7,492 bases of DNA from Planctomycetaceae bacterium (GCA_029259875.1 JAJDEK010000114.1:1-7492), one strand, 5' to 3'; shown: positions 1-7,137, numbered from the stretch's first letter. Numbers and translations: made by a program. Notes: generated by a model not told the origin, from the letters alone.

Positions 1-155
1 TTCGAGGCATGGGGGCGAATCCGGGTTGGCGGCTGGTGTTTGCAGATCAAGCCGCTGCCGTGTTTCTCGATATACAGACTGCGAATCGCTTGCAGTTACC
101 AGAGGTCGATCCCAGCCCTTTAGCGCAGCCGCCTGGAATGCAGGTTCGTCAATGA
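1..155 (+). CDS. 3' end of a membrane glycosyltransferase-like or hypothetical protein (partial)
   Basis: An open frame runs from the window edge (codons in phase with base 3) to a TGA at 153-155, giving about 50 residues. The tail reads ...NPGWRLVFADQAAAVFLDIQ... and ends ...PPGMQVRQ. It is too short for a domain call. The W-x-L-V-F-A-D-x-x-A-A-V-F pattern is, from memory, typical of the C-terminal end of large multi-pass planctomycete proteins of the GT39/mannosyltransferase-like class, where a short soluble domain follows the membrane part. That assignment is an inference. The start and the bulk of the gene lie outside the window. Codon choice is GC-richer than in the downstream genes. The reverse-strand frame over its end is a shadow. 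Confidence is good that this is coding and low on the family. Confidence 0.72.
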   Translation, partial: RGMGANPGWRLVFADQAAAVFLDIQTANRLQLPEVDPSPLAQPPGMQVRQ

Positions 156-276
156 GTTTTTATCACTGACCGGCTGCCAGTTCCCAAATTGGCCTAAATT
201 GAGACTCCAGAGAGAGCTTTCACTTGCAAAATCGTAACGTGCAGTGGACATTAGAAGAACTCGATTTGAGTTCATC

Positions 277-310
277 TGTCTGCCGCTGATTGTGGCAGAC
301 AATTCTTTTC
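277..310 (+). terminator. 8-bp perfect hairpin followed by a T-rich stretch
   Basis: TGTCTGCC (277-284) and GGCAGACA (294-301) form a perfect stem with a 9-base loop, followed by ATTCTTTTC. This fits a weak intrinsic terminator for the upstream gene ending at 155. However, it lies about 120 bases past that stop and only 34 bases before the next start, so it could instead be a 5'-leader hairpin of the esterase gene. The T tract is interrupted. Confidence 0.4.
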
Positions 311-335
311 CATATTCGAACGTAGGGGAAACAGC

Positions 336-1739
336 ATGAGTTATTCTCTGATCAGAAAAAAACTGATCTGTGTGATGGCATTGGTTTTGCTTTCACAGAC
401 ACTCAATATTGTACAAGCTCAGGAAGCACAACAACAAACACATAAGACGCCGCTTGCAAAGCTGGATTTGAAGTCTGGAGATTCGATTGTCTTTTTGGGA
501 GACAGTATCACACATCAATGTCTCTACACTCAGTATGTGGAAGACTTCTTCTATACACGGTACCCCAATATGCGATTGAAGTTTCATAACGCCGGAGTAG
601 GTGGAGCCAAAGCCTGGGACGCGCTGGCTCGATTTGATCGTGATGTCGCCGCTTACAAACCTAAGTATGTAACCATTTTGCTGGGGATGAATGATGGACA
701 GTATCAACCATTCAATGAAGTGATCTTCCAGACATATTATAAAGATATGAAGGAGCTGATCACGAAAATCGAAGGAATCGGTGCGCAGCCGATTTTGATG
801 ACTCCCACGATGTTTGATGCACGGGCAGCCCGATTGAGGAAACGGAAACGGAATCCGGCTAGCGTCGAATTATATAATTCTGTTTTAGCTTATTATGGAA
901 CGTGGTTGCGCGAAGTCGCCGCTGAGTCAGGCTTCGGTTTTGTTGACATGTACAGCCCGCTGAATAACATTACGCTGGCGGCACGTCAGAAAGATCCCAC
1001 GTTCACAATCATTAAAGACTCCGTGCATCCCGATCCCCCAGGACAGGTTGTGATGGCTTATGCTTTGCTGTCAGACATGAACGTACAACGACAGGTTTCT
1101 CGAATTAACATCAGCAAAAAAGCCAATGGTGAGCCGGCTGCAACAGCCAAAGGTGGCGCGCTTACTGACTTGAAATTTACCGATGATGGTGTGGCCTTCA
1201 CATGGTTATCAAAGAGCCTTCCCTGGGTCGTACCAGCAGAGGCACAACTGGGGGCAGAGTTAACCAAGTTAGGGCATCGAATGAGCCAGGAATCGCTGTC
1301 CATTCATGATCTTTCTCCAGGTCGTTATGAGCTTTCAATTGATGGTCAAGTGGTCGGTCAATATTCCAATATCGCGTTGGCACGGCATATTGAGTTGCAA
1401 AGTAATTCGAAAACACCGCAGTACCAACAGGCAATGGAAGTGGCGTTGTTGAATAAAGAACGCAACGATGGACCTGTTAAGAGCAAACGCAACACTTGGC
1501 GTGCATTTCAGCGGTATGCACGCATCAAACGAGAACTCGATGCTCAGACCGGGCAGAAGAATGAACAGCAAATGGCGCAACTGAAAAAACTGGATGCGCA
1601 GCTTAAAAATCAGGAAAAAACGATTGAAGAAAGCGAAGCTACTGGATTAGTGTTGGAAGATAAAATCTTCAAGGTCAATCAGCCGGTAGCCCGTAAATAT
1701 GAATTGAAAAAAGTGGTTGCTCAAAAGAAGAAAAAATGA
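336..1739 (+). CDS. Secreted SGNH/GDSL-type esterase (lipase/acylhydrolase) with lysine-rich C-terminal tail
   Basis: This 467-residue protein is predicted to be exported. Residues 1-28 are a classical signal peptide: basic RKK, a hydrophobic core, and likely cleavage after VQA. The SGNH hydrolase domain spans about 45-245. Block I is GDSIT (55-59) with Ser57 as nucleophile, block II is N-A-G-V-G-G (85-90), block III is GMND (117-120) with Asn119, and block V is DSVH (228-231) with Asp228 and His231. All catalytic elements are present. It should hydrolyse ester bonds, perhaps acetyl or other acyl groups on polysaccharides; the substrate is unknown. A region with YELSIDGQVVG (331-341) follows and is probably beta-rich. 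The last 80 residues are predicted helical and highly charged, ending in KKKK. The start is supported by AGGGGAA (324-330), 5 bases before the ATG. It appears monocistronic, between the hairpin at 277-301 and a strong terminator. Confidence 0.93.
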   Translation: MSYSLIRKKLICVMALVLLSQTLNIVQAQEAQQQTHKTPLAKLDLKSGDSIVFLGDSITHQCLYTQYVEDFFYTRYPNMRLKFHNAGVGGAKAWDALARFDRDVAAYKPKYVTILLGMNDGQYQPFNEVIFQTYYKDMKELITKIEGIGAQPILMTPTMFDARAARLRKRKRNPASVELYNSVLAYYGTWLREVAAESGFGFVDMYSPLNNITLAARQKDPTFTIIKDSVHPDPPGQVVMAYALLSDMNVQRQVSRINISKKANGEPAATAKGGALTDLKFTDDGVAFTWLSKSLPWVVPAEAQLGAELTKLGHRMSQESLSIHDLSPGRYELSIDGQVVGQYSNIALARHIELQSNSKTPQYQQAMEVALLNKERNDGPVKSKRNTWRAFQRYARIKRELDAQTGQKNEQQMAQLKKLDAQLKNQEKTIEESEATGLVLEDKIFKVNQPVARKYELKKVVAQKKKK

Positions 1740-1769
1740 TTCTTGTGAGAGCCAACGGATTCATTCTCT

Positions 1770-1820
1770 AAAAAAGCGACAACAGCCTGAAGTGGACTCA
1801 CTTCAGGCTGTCTTTGTTTG
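1770..1820. terminator. Strong intrinsic terminator, probably bidirectional
   Basis: ACAGCCTGAAGTG (1782-1794) and CACTTCAGGCTGT (1799-1811) form a perfect 13-bp stem with a 4-base loop. On the plus strand it is followed by CTTTGTTTG. On the minus strand the stem is followed, after a few bases, by six Ts (complement of the A run at about 1770-1775). It sits between the convergent esterase (ends 1739) and antiporter (ends 1899) genes, so it can stop both transcripts. Confidence 0.88.
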
Positions 1821-1898
1821 ATCTATGCGGTTTCGTGAGCTGACTTCTTGCACGCGGCAACGTTGCAAATCTGAGAGGTTGCTTTCGGACAAGTGATA

Positions 1899-3335
1899 TC
1901 AGAGTAGGAATAAAAAGGTCAACGCCACTGAAAGAGGCAGCAAGACTACACAGCTATAGGCCATAAATCCAAAAAAGCTGGGCATGCGAATGTTATTCTT
2001 TTCTGCAATGGCTTTCACCATGAAGTTAGGGCCATTGCCAATGTAAGTCATTGCTCCCATAAAGACAGCTCCCAAACTGATGGCAACGAGAGAGACCTCA
2101 TTGACTCCAGCCACGGCTGTCCCATTTGTACCAGCGGCTTTCGCCGTTTCGAAAAAGACAACATAAGTGGGGGCATTATCAAGGAAGCTGGAGAGAATAC
2201 CGGTGGCCCAATAAAATTTCCAGGGAGAATCAATTCCTAATGAAGCACCGTTCACATTCAAGATTTGCACCGGAGCCTGCATACAAATAAAGATGCCGAC
2301 AAACAGGGCTGCGACTTCCAGAATCGCATCGTAGTTGAAGGCGTTTTGGGTGCGTATGCTCTTTGATGTGGTTAAGAGGGAGACTCCTGCAAGTCCAAAC
2401 ATGCAGACTTCACGAAAGAAATGAGGCGCGTACCAATCTGTGCCGGGGACAGGCTTAGAAGGATCGAATAACGCAACACAGAAGATGACCATGAGCAACC
2501 AGAGGAAGTTAATGCTTCCTCTAAGCGAAAATGGTTCAACCGTTTCGGGTGGTGCTTCGACCTTTTCCTTATTTTCTTTTTTGTAGCGTACGGTATCGAA
2601 CAGAAAATAGATTACTATGAGAGCAAGGTTCATTGCCAGCCACATAGGCCAGAGTGAAAGTGTCCATGTAAACGGAACGCCTCTAAGAAAACCCAGAAAT
2701 AATGGCGGGTCGCCAATAGGCAGCAAGCAACCGCCTGTATTACACACGACAAAAATAAAGAAAATGACCGTATGGGCAACGTAGTCGCGTTTTTCGTTCG
2801 CTTTTAAGAGTGGGCGAATCAGTAACATCGCCGCGCCCGTTGTTCCAATAAAACTAGCAATAGCCGCACCGATGGCAATGATGCCGGTATTCAAAGCAGG
2901 GCGGCCTACAAGATTGCCATTAAAGGCAATCCCTCCACTGATCACATACAAACTGAATAACAGGGCAATGAAGGGGACATATTCGACCAGCAACGCATTT
3001 TTGAGAACAACGATGGCTGCTGGAATTCCAGGTGCCGATAGTTCATGCGTCCCGTGGTCAACCACTCCATGTCCATACAGGAAGGTATAATAGAGTAACG
3101 TCACCAACCCCAGGCTGACGGCAACCAGTAGGCGGTTTTTATTATGCTCCCACCATTCTTCCGTTTTGTGAATTAATGGTAGAAATGCAATGCATAACAA
3201 CAGGGCTGCAAAGGGAATCACGCTATAAAAAGCAGGTGGTTCTGCTATAGGGTGATGATCGTCGTGTGGCGCTTCCGTTGTTGAAACCAGGTATGTTGCT
3301 TCCAGTTGCGCGTGTGTACCAGCGATTAAGTTCAT
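1899..3335 (-). CDS. Sodium:proton antiporter-like inner-membrane transporter (IT superfamily, NhaD/ArsB/citrate-transporter type)
   Basis: A 478-residue polytopic membrane protein with about 11-13 hydrophobic segments (for example 35-55, 69-87, 115-134, 148-176, 186-204, 222-247, 274-292, 336-355, 414-432, 451-477). Two similar half-motifs, typical of the ion-transporter superfamily, can be seen. The first is [15 protein letters not shown] (163-177) with [20 protein letters not shown] (198-217). The second is [17 protein letters not shown] (384-400) with [16 protein letters not shown] (430-445). Proteins with these motifs are annotated as Na+/H+ antiporters and probably exchange Na+ for H+, but the exact ion cannot be read from sequence. 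The N-terminus has a His/Asp patch (residues 24-28, HDDHH), possibly periplasmic. The start is well supported: GGAGGG (3344-3349 complement) lies 8 bases upstream. A 181-base spacer from the diguanylate cyclase gene suggests separate transcription. The length is normal for the family. Confidence 0.88.
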   Translation of the reverse strand: MNLIAGTHAQLEATYLVSTTEAPHDDHHPIAEPPAFYSVIPFAALLLCIAFLPLIHKTEEWWEHNKNRLLVAVSLGLVTLLYYTFLYGHGVVDHGTHELSAPGIPAAIVVLKNALLVEYVPFIALLFSLYVISGGIAFNGNLVGRPALNTGIIAIGAAIASFIGTTGAAMLLIRPLLKANEKRDYVAHTVIFFIFVVCNTGGCLLPIGDPPLFLGFLRGVPFTWTLSLWPMWLAMNLALIVIYFLFDTVRYKKENKEKVEAPPETVEPFSLRGSINFLWLLMVIFCVALFDPSKPVPGTDWYAPHFFREVCMFGLAGVSLLTTSKSIRTQNAFNYDAILEVAALFVGIFICMQAPVQILNVNGASLGIDSPWKFYWATGILSSFLDNAPTYVVFFETAKAAGTNGTAVAGVNEVSLVAISLGAVFMGAMTYIGNGPNFMVKAIAEKNNIRMPSFFGFMAYSCVVLLPLSVALTFLFLL

Positions 3336-3413
3336 CTCAATCGCCCTCCGTATATAAAGGGGATTATTGTTACTAGTTTAAAATTCGGAATCCGTTTCCG
3401 GCTTGAGTCGTGT

Positions 3414-3434
3414 GAATAAGAGTTAGTCTTATTC
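3414..3434. promoter_or_regulatory. 8-bp perfect inverted repeat upstream of the antiporter gene
   Basis: GAATAAGA (3414-3421) and TCTTATTC (3427-3434) are perfectly complementary around a 5-base loop, about 80 bases upstream of the antiporter start. No T tract follows on either strand, so an operator is at least as likely as a terminator. A second small repeat, CGGAA/TTCCG (3386-3400), lies closer to the gene. No convincing -35/-10 pair was found here. Confidence 0.35.
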
Positions 3435-3480
3435 GTTGTCGTTTTATAAAATCGTGGATTATGGCATGATCAGTGGCAGT

Positions 3481-3516
3481 GTACAATCTCCAGATCAGAG
3501 CGATTTTAGATTGTGC
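3481..3516 (-). terminator. Stem-loop immediately after the stop codon of the HDOD-GGDEF gene
   Basis: GTACAATCT (3481-3489) pairs with AGATTGTGC (3508-3516): nine pairs including one G-U, with an 18-base loop. On the minus strand the stem starts at the first base after the TAA at 3517-3519. No U tract follows, so it may protect the mRNA 3' end or act as a factor-dependent terminator rather than a classical intrinsic one. Confidence 0.38.
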
Positions 3517-5490
3517 TTATGATTTTACAGGTTCGTTGCGTCGTTCTTCGATCGGGCCAGGGCAGTTCTTAATTTCTGTTAGATACTGTTTAACCAGTTC
3601 TGCAGTATGTATGCTATCCAGCAGCTCCAGAGTAATTAAGGTTTTCCCCAGAGCGATTGGTGGTTCCTGCTGCAACGCCAGAAGATAGGAAACCTGCTCT
3701 TGAGTGAGCAGTTTTTGCTGAATCGCAATGTCTCCAAATCGATGACTATTTTCTTTTTGAAGATTCAGGATTTGAGATACTTGTTCAGCCGTTAATAGTT
3801 TTTCAGCAATGGCAAGTTCGCCAAGCTTAACGAGCGGTCCTTGTTTGGGGCATTTCAAGAGCGCTTTGGAAATCGTGGGGATATCGAAAATTTTCTTTGT
3901 GACTAGCCAGCGGCTAAATCTGGAGCGCTTGACCAATTGAAGGAGTTCTCGATCTGCTTTTCTGATGATGGAACGGACATGTACCTGATTTCTTCCTTTT
4001 TCTTTTGATTCGTACATAGCTTCATCTGCTTCGGCAATGAGCCGTTCTGCTAAGCCTGCGGTGTTACGGGCAGGGATACCGACTACAGCACCCAGACTGG
4101 CTGTGACCGGAACTCGCTTCCCTTCAAACTCAATCACTTCGTTTTCGATCAGAGTACGCAGCCTCTCTGCAAATTCCCGAATGCCATTTTCAGTGGGATT
4201 GCTGACCATCACCACGAATTCTTCACCACCATAACGGCAAAAGACGTCAGAACGGCGCGTCGACTCGTCGGCAATTTTAGCAACGCGCTGCAATACCAGA
4301 TCACCAAACTGGTGACCATAGGTGTCATTTAATTGTTTGAAGTGATCGATATCCGCAAAGACAATTCCAATAGGTTGTGCAGTGCGTGCACAACAATAAA
4401 TTTCCTTTTCGAAAGCTTCATTGAAAAAACTTCGATTGTATACTTTTGTCAGAGGGTCGTGGATCGCCTTACTCTGCAACTGTTTATTTTCTGTTTCCAG
4501 TTGTACTTTTTGTTCTTCGATCACAGCCTGACGCGCAGAGGCTTGGGTGGAGTCAACCTGAGCTTTCATAGTCAATCGGACTAATTGTTCATTGGCAGTG
4601 GCCATGATTTCGTACGGTGATCCGATATCATCCATATTGACCTGATACACCTGGGCAGCTTCTTCAAAACGTGCTTGGACCCTTTCAAGAAAATCATGCA
4701 AGTCATTGTGGGGCATCTTGAAGAATTCAGAAGTCAAATCTTGAAGGCGTTGCAAGGCGAGACCACTATTGGGAGAACAAAAATAGTCGCCGATGGCTGC
4801 CGAAGTCGCGGTCGTAACAATCGCATTAAATTCCGGATCAGATTCGAGAGCCTTCAGTTCTTCAAATGTATCGTGATGATGTTGAATGGCAGTTTTAAAC
4901 TGCTCTGACATCTGCCAGCGCTCCATCATTTTAACGCCGACTTCCGCATGATTGATGCCTAGGATCTCAGTTTCGAGCTGAGCGCTGTCTGTTTGTTGTT
5001 CTTCGGCTTGTTCTAATACTTTCACAAGATCATCGGGAATTGAGCGCAGCATGGCGAGATGGCCAATATCCTGAAGCAAACCGATCAGGAAACTGTCATG
5101 TTGTAATTCATTTCCCAGTTGCGCGGCTAATAATTCTGCTGCCGCTGATTGAACAATGGACTGTTTCCAGTAGGAATCGAACCGCGATTTAAGCGGGCCT
5201 TCAGTGATTGCCGATTCTGAGAGAGAAAAGCTCAACGCGAGCGAGGTAACGACCATTGTTCCTAAAAGAGGAACGGCGCGCTCAATGCCTTTACACTCAG
5301 ATCTTAAACTAAAAAATGAGGAATTACTGGCTTTCAAAATTTTTGCAGTGATTGCAGGATCAGCTTTGATTGTCTCAATCACATCTTTGATATCTGTATC
5401 AGGATCTTTCGAAAGTTCCAATAATTTTACAGCGACCGCAGGTAATGTTGGTAATTGATCTGAAGACCAAATTTTTTCAGGAGAAATCAT
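3517..5490 (-). CDS. HDOD-GGDEF diguanylate cyclase with C-terminal MshEN-like repeats
   Basis: This 657-residue cytoplasmic signalling protein has no membrane segment. Residues about 10-210 are an HDOD domain (LPTLPAVAVKLLEL, KADPAITAKILKASNS, LLQDIGHL, NHAEVG); the classical first HD histidine is Gln140, as is common in this non-catalytic family. Residues about 300-342 look like a coiled-coil linker. Residues about 343-505 form a GGDEF domain: DPLTKVYNR (345-353), FADIDHFKQLNDTYGHQFGD (378-397) and the active-site GGEEF (421-425). RRSD (412-415) matches the RxxD inhibitory site at the usual spacing. It should convert two GTP to c-di-GMP, with product inhibition. Residues 524-636 hold four related repeats, described separately. 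The start is preceded only by a weak AAGG, 9 bases upstream. The gene lies 142 bases downstream of the receiver gene, so it may share the cheX transcript or have its own promoter. Confidence 0.93.
   Translation of the reverse strand: MISPEKIWSSDQLPTLPAVAVKLLELSKDPDTDIKDVIETIKADPAITAKILKASNSSFFSLRSECKGIERAVPLLGTMVVTSLALSFSLSESAITEGPLKSRFDSYWKQSIVQSAAAELLAAQLGNELQHDSFLIGLLQDIGHLAMLRSIPDDLVKVLEQAEEQQTDSAQLETEILGINHAEVGVKMMERWQMSEQFKTAIQHHHDTFEELKALESDPEFNAIVTTATSAAIGDYFCSPNSGLALQRLQDLTSEFFKMPHNDLHDFLERVQARFEEAAQVYQVNMDDIGSPYEIMATANEQLVRLTMKAQVDSTQASARQAVIEEQKVQLETENKQLQSKAIHDPLTKVYNRSFFNEAFEKEIYCCARTAQPIGIVFADIDHFKQLNDTYGHQFGDLVLQRVAKIADESTRRSDVFCRYGGEEFVVMVSNPTENGIREFAERLRTLIENEVIEFEGKRVPVTASLGAVVGIPARNTAGLAERLIAEADEAMYESKEKGRNQVHVRSIIRKADRELLQLVKRSRFSRWLVTKKIFDIPTISKALLKCPKQGPLVKLGELAIAEKLLTAEQVSQILNLQKENSHRFGDIAIQQKLLTQEQVSYLLALQQEPPIALGKTLITLELLDSIHTAELVKQYLTEIKNCPGPIEERRNEPVKS
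3583..3921 (-). repeat. Four tandem protein repeats (about 29 residues each) resembling the MshEN/T2SSE-N motif
   Basis: Within the HDOD-GGDEF protein, KLGELAIAEKLLTAEQVSQI begins at residue 555, RFGDIAIQQKLLTQEQVSYL at 584 and ALGKTLITLELLDS at 613. The glycines at 557, 586 and 615 are exactly 29 apart. An earlier degenerate copy, RFSRWLVTKKIFD, begins at 524 with Ser526 in the glycine position. The pattern (R/K)-hydrophobic-G-x-x-hydrophobic-I ... LLTxEQVxxxLxLQ resembles the MshEN c-di-GMP-binding repeat. The second glycine of that motif is replaced by Lys564, Lys593 and Glu622. The repetition is seen directly; the ligand is an inference. Confidence 0.72.
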
Positions 5491-5511
5491 TATCTAAAAC
5501 CTTTTTGGCAA

Positions 5512-5632
5512 TGCAATTCAATGAAAAATGTGGCCATTTTCAGTACTAGAATCGTTCTACATGGCTCCCTACTTTTTAGAGCTTATTAGAATTGATGCTA
5601 TGTCTTATCAATCGCTGCATTCCTGAATTGCA
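5512..5632. repeat. 9-bp inverted repeats bounding the receiver/HDOD-GGDEF intergenic region
   Basis: TGCAATTCA (5512-5520) and TGAATTGCA (5624-5632) are perfect inverted copies. One lies 21 bases before the cyclase start and the other directly abuts the receiver stop codon. Between them is a smaller imperfect hairpin, TGAAAAATG/CATTTTCA (5522-5542). In the transcript the pair could close the intergenic segment into a single domain. Nothing else recognisable lies in this 142-base gap. Confidence 0.35.
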
Positions 5633-5998
5633 CTATGCGTTTGATGTAACCCAACGTTCCAACTTGCTTTTCAAACTGTCTGGTGTAAATGGTTTTACAA
5701 GATAGTCAGAAACGCCAGCCTGAATCGCGGTGACAACGCGTGCGCGTTCTGCTTCCGTTGTAATCATGATCACAGGGATTTCTTTGTTACGTTGGCGGAT
5801 TTCTTTCAGGAGTTCAAGTCCATCCATATTGGGCATGTTCCAGTCGCTCAGAACAATATCGAATGTGCCAGCTTCGAAGCATTCTAGTGCCTGAACTCCA
5901 TCTTCTGCTTCTGTGACATCTTCAATGTTCAATTTCAACAAACATCGCTTCTGGATCGTTCGCATTGTTCCAGAGTCATCAACAAGTAAAACTTTCAT
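5633..5998 (-). CDS. CheY-like single-domain response regulator
   Basis: These 121 residues form one receiver domain and nothing else. All key residues are present: the acidic pair Asp7-Asp8 in LLVDDSGTMR, phospho-acceptor Asp52 in LSDWNMPNMDG, switch Thr80 in IPVIMITTEAE, the aromatic switch Tyr99, and Lys102 in VKPF. It should be phosphorylated on Asp52 by a histidine kinase and act through protein contacts, since it has no DNA-binding or enzymatic output. It lies 62 bases downstream of the CheX-family gene on the same strand, which suggests co-transcription and that CheX removes its phosphate. AAAGG sits 8 bases before the ATG. Whether it acts on a flagellar motor, pili or the neighbouring cyclase cannot be told from sequence; many planctomycete stand-alone receivers are not chemotactic. 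Confidence 0.93.
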   Translation of the reverse strand: MKVLLVDDSGTMRTIQKRCLLKLNIEDVTEAEDGVQALECFEAGTFDIVLSDWNMPNMDGLELLKEIRQRNKEIPVIMITTEAERARVVTAIQAGVSDYLVKPFTPDSLKSKLERWVTSNA

Positions 5999-6060
5999 CG
6001 GAATGGCCTTTATTTTTAAGTCAGTAAGTCGTTCAAAACAAGTTAAGTCAAATCAGAGTC

Positions 6061-6549
6061 TTATTTTTCAGAGAACCCAGCTTCAATTGTGAATGTTCCA
6101 ATCTCGGAATCGAATGCAATACAAATTGGTATCACATTTGAAGGGTAATGTACGGTGTGCCCTTTTCCGGTAATAATATTGGGGATGCTGATTGATGCTT
6201 CCAAATGCTCAAGTTGAGCTTTTGCTGATCCCGCAATCATGTTTGCTAATTCGCAAACAGCATCGCAGACCTCATCGTTGATTTCATCTGTTGAAATCCC
6301 GACGAGGCGATCTAATATTCCAATGCCAACACTTTTCGATAAACTCAGAACGAGAGTTCCGGCTGCTTTCCCCGAAATTCCAATGACTGCGCTTAATTCA
6401 TGTTGTGGGATATGATCTGCTTTTAAACTCAATCCTGTACGCTTTGGTGTGCATTCCAGCATCATTTCAAAAACAGAAACTGTTGAGCTGATGATGGGAT
6501 TCACAAATTCAGCAGTGAGTTCCGATTTACCTGTAGCAGTTGATGTCAT
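6061..6549 (-). CDS. cheX: CheX-family CheY-P phosphatase
   Basis: A 162-residue protein of the CheC/CheX/FliY phosphatase superfamily. The features seen are an N-terminal FVNPIISSTVSVFEMM helix (15-30), ISGKAAGTLVLSLSK (58-72), and the active-site helix DEVCDAVCELANMIAGSAK (92-110). In that helix, Glu100 and Asn103 form the E-x-x-N motif that attacks the phospho-aspartate of CheY. Only one such motif is present, as in CheX rather than the two of CheC. Length matches the family. The product should dephosphorylate a receiver, most simply the one encoded directly downstream. The start is supported by AGGA, 8 bases upstream. It is the first minus-strand gene after a 784-base gap, so the module's promoter should lie in that gap. 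The name is a family assignment and does not imply a complete chemotaxis pathway. Confidence 0.87.
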   Translation of the reverse strand: MTSTATGKSELTAEFVNPIISSTVSVFEMMLECTPKRTGLSLKADHIPQHELSAVIGISGKAAGTLVLSLSKSVGIGILDRLVGISTDEINDEVCDAVCELANMIAGSAKAQLEHLEASISIPNIITGKGHTVHYPSNVIPICIAFDSEIGTFTIEAGFSEK

Positions 6550-6569
6550 TATCGCGTTCCTGTTTCTTG

Positions 6570-6599
6570 AGAATCATTTAAATTCTATGAATTGATTCT
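6570..6599 (-). promoter_or_regulatory. Nested inverted repeat in the cheX leader
   Basis: AGAATCA (6570-6576) and TGATTCT (6593-6599) form a perfect 7-bp stem. Inside it ATTC/GAAT (6582-6592) forms a second stem with a 3-base loop and a bulge. It lies 21 to 50 bases upstream of the cheX start codon, so it may be a leader hairpin or an operator. Confidence 0.35.
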
Positions 6600-6633
6600 T
6601 GTTCGGTACTTCGAGAAAATTATGTTCACTTTT

Positions 6634-6697
6634 TGAAATCAGATATTGATGACTGAAATCAACATCTGTTTTTTGAAAAGCCAAATATGCGATTTCA
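6634..6697. promoter_or_regulatory. Three copies of TGAAATC upstream of cheX (two direct, one inverted)
   Basis: TGAAATCA occurs at 6634-6641 and again at 6654-6661, exactly 20 bases apart, close to two helical turns. The inverted copy GATTTCA is at 6691-6697. The cluster is 85 to 150 bases upstream of the cheX start, a plausible place for an operator. The regulator is unknown. Confidence 0.35.
6640..6674 (+). terminator. Terminator-like hairpin with six Ts, plus-strand orientation
   Basis: CAGAT-A-TTGAT (6640-6650) pairs with ATCAA-C-ATCTG (6658-6668): ten pairs, one A-C mismatch and a 7-base loop, followed at once by TTTTTT (6669-6674). In this orientation it would end a plus-strand transcript, yet no plus-strand gene lies upstream between 1739 and here. 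It overlaps the TGAAATC repeats, so part of the symmetry may reflect protein-binding sites instead. Confidence 0.4.
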
Positions 6698-6824
6698 AAT
6701 TATTGTGCACTTAGAACATAGATCACGAAAAAATGGATGTGACAAAATATCAACACGATACTGGAAAGAAAAATCACTCAGTGACTAGAAGATTGCCGTG
6801 TATTCCGAATTTGTGGAATGTAGT

Positions 6825-6862
6825 GGAGGTATTGCTCTTCAGGAATAGTAGGAAATGCCTCC
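6825..6862. other. 9-bp stem with 20-base loop in the intergenic region
   Basis: GGAGGTATT (6825-6833) pairs with AATGCCTCC (6854-6862), with one G-U pair if read as plus-strand RNA. The loop is purine-rich. No T tract follows. It is one of few GC-containing structures in the gap; its function is unknown. Confidence 0.3.
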
Positions 6863-7118
6863 GACAGGACAATAACTATTAACGCGAAGTGGAAAGCTGA
6901 GCGAAGTAAAGAATGAGTGATAAACCTCCTAAGCAGACCTGAAATGAAGCGTTACCTGTTTCCTTGTTAACGATTTATTAAACAAGATAAATGCCTCTGA
7001 ATATCGAAATAAGCTCGTTTCACTTTTATTACACTTTTGATGACAGTGGCTCTATAGCAATGCAGAAAATTGAATTCGATAATAATTGGAACTTGCTGTT
7101 GAATAATTGAATCAAGAT

Positions 7119-7137
7119 CGTTTACCATTGGTATACG
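7119..7137. promoter_or_regulatory. 19-base near-palindrome, candidate operator
   Basis: CGTTTACC (7119-7126) and GGTATACG (7130-7137) are inverted with one mismatch around a central ATT. Size and symmetry suit a dimeric transcription factor. It lies about 200 bases upstream of the kinase-like start and about 150 upstream of its candidate promoter. Confidence 0.35.

Noticed and set aside
120..302. 60-residue minus-strand frame
   Set aside because: It overlaps the real end of the upstream plus-strand gene and the hairpin, with no ribosome-binding site or protein-like motif.
1857..1866. Perfect 10-base palindrome GCAACGTTGC
   Set aside because: It is short and isolated, lies downstream of two convergent genes, and has no second copy or other supporting context.
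3473..3688. Plus-strand frames inside the HDOD-GGDEF gene (also at 4037, 4333, 4675 and 5204)
   Set aside because: They are antisense shadows of a long gene with clear domains and have low-complexity or implausible translations.
5585..5611. Possible minus-strand promoter TTGATA-15-TCTAAT before the HDOD-GGDEF gene
   Set aside because: The spacer is two bases shorter than optimal, so the match is too weak to list, although a promoter somewhere in this gap is possible.
6825..6870. Faint resemblance of the GAAATGCCTCCGACAGG stretch to part of a c-di-GMP-I (GEMM) riboswitch
   Set aside because: The other conserved GEMM segments are missing, and no full fold could be drawn. A riboswitch call is not supported.
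6733..6882. 49-codon plus-strand frame starting ATGGATGTG and ending TAA
   Set aside because: It has no ribosome-binding site, an uneven composition and no recognisable motif, and it overlaps the 6825-6862 stem. It is most likely a chance frame.
6913..6942. Nine-codon frame MSDKPPKQT that looks like the start of a protein
   Set aside because: It stops after nine codons, and the following frames show no continuation that would support a frameshifted gene.
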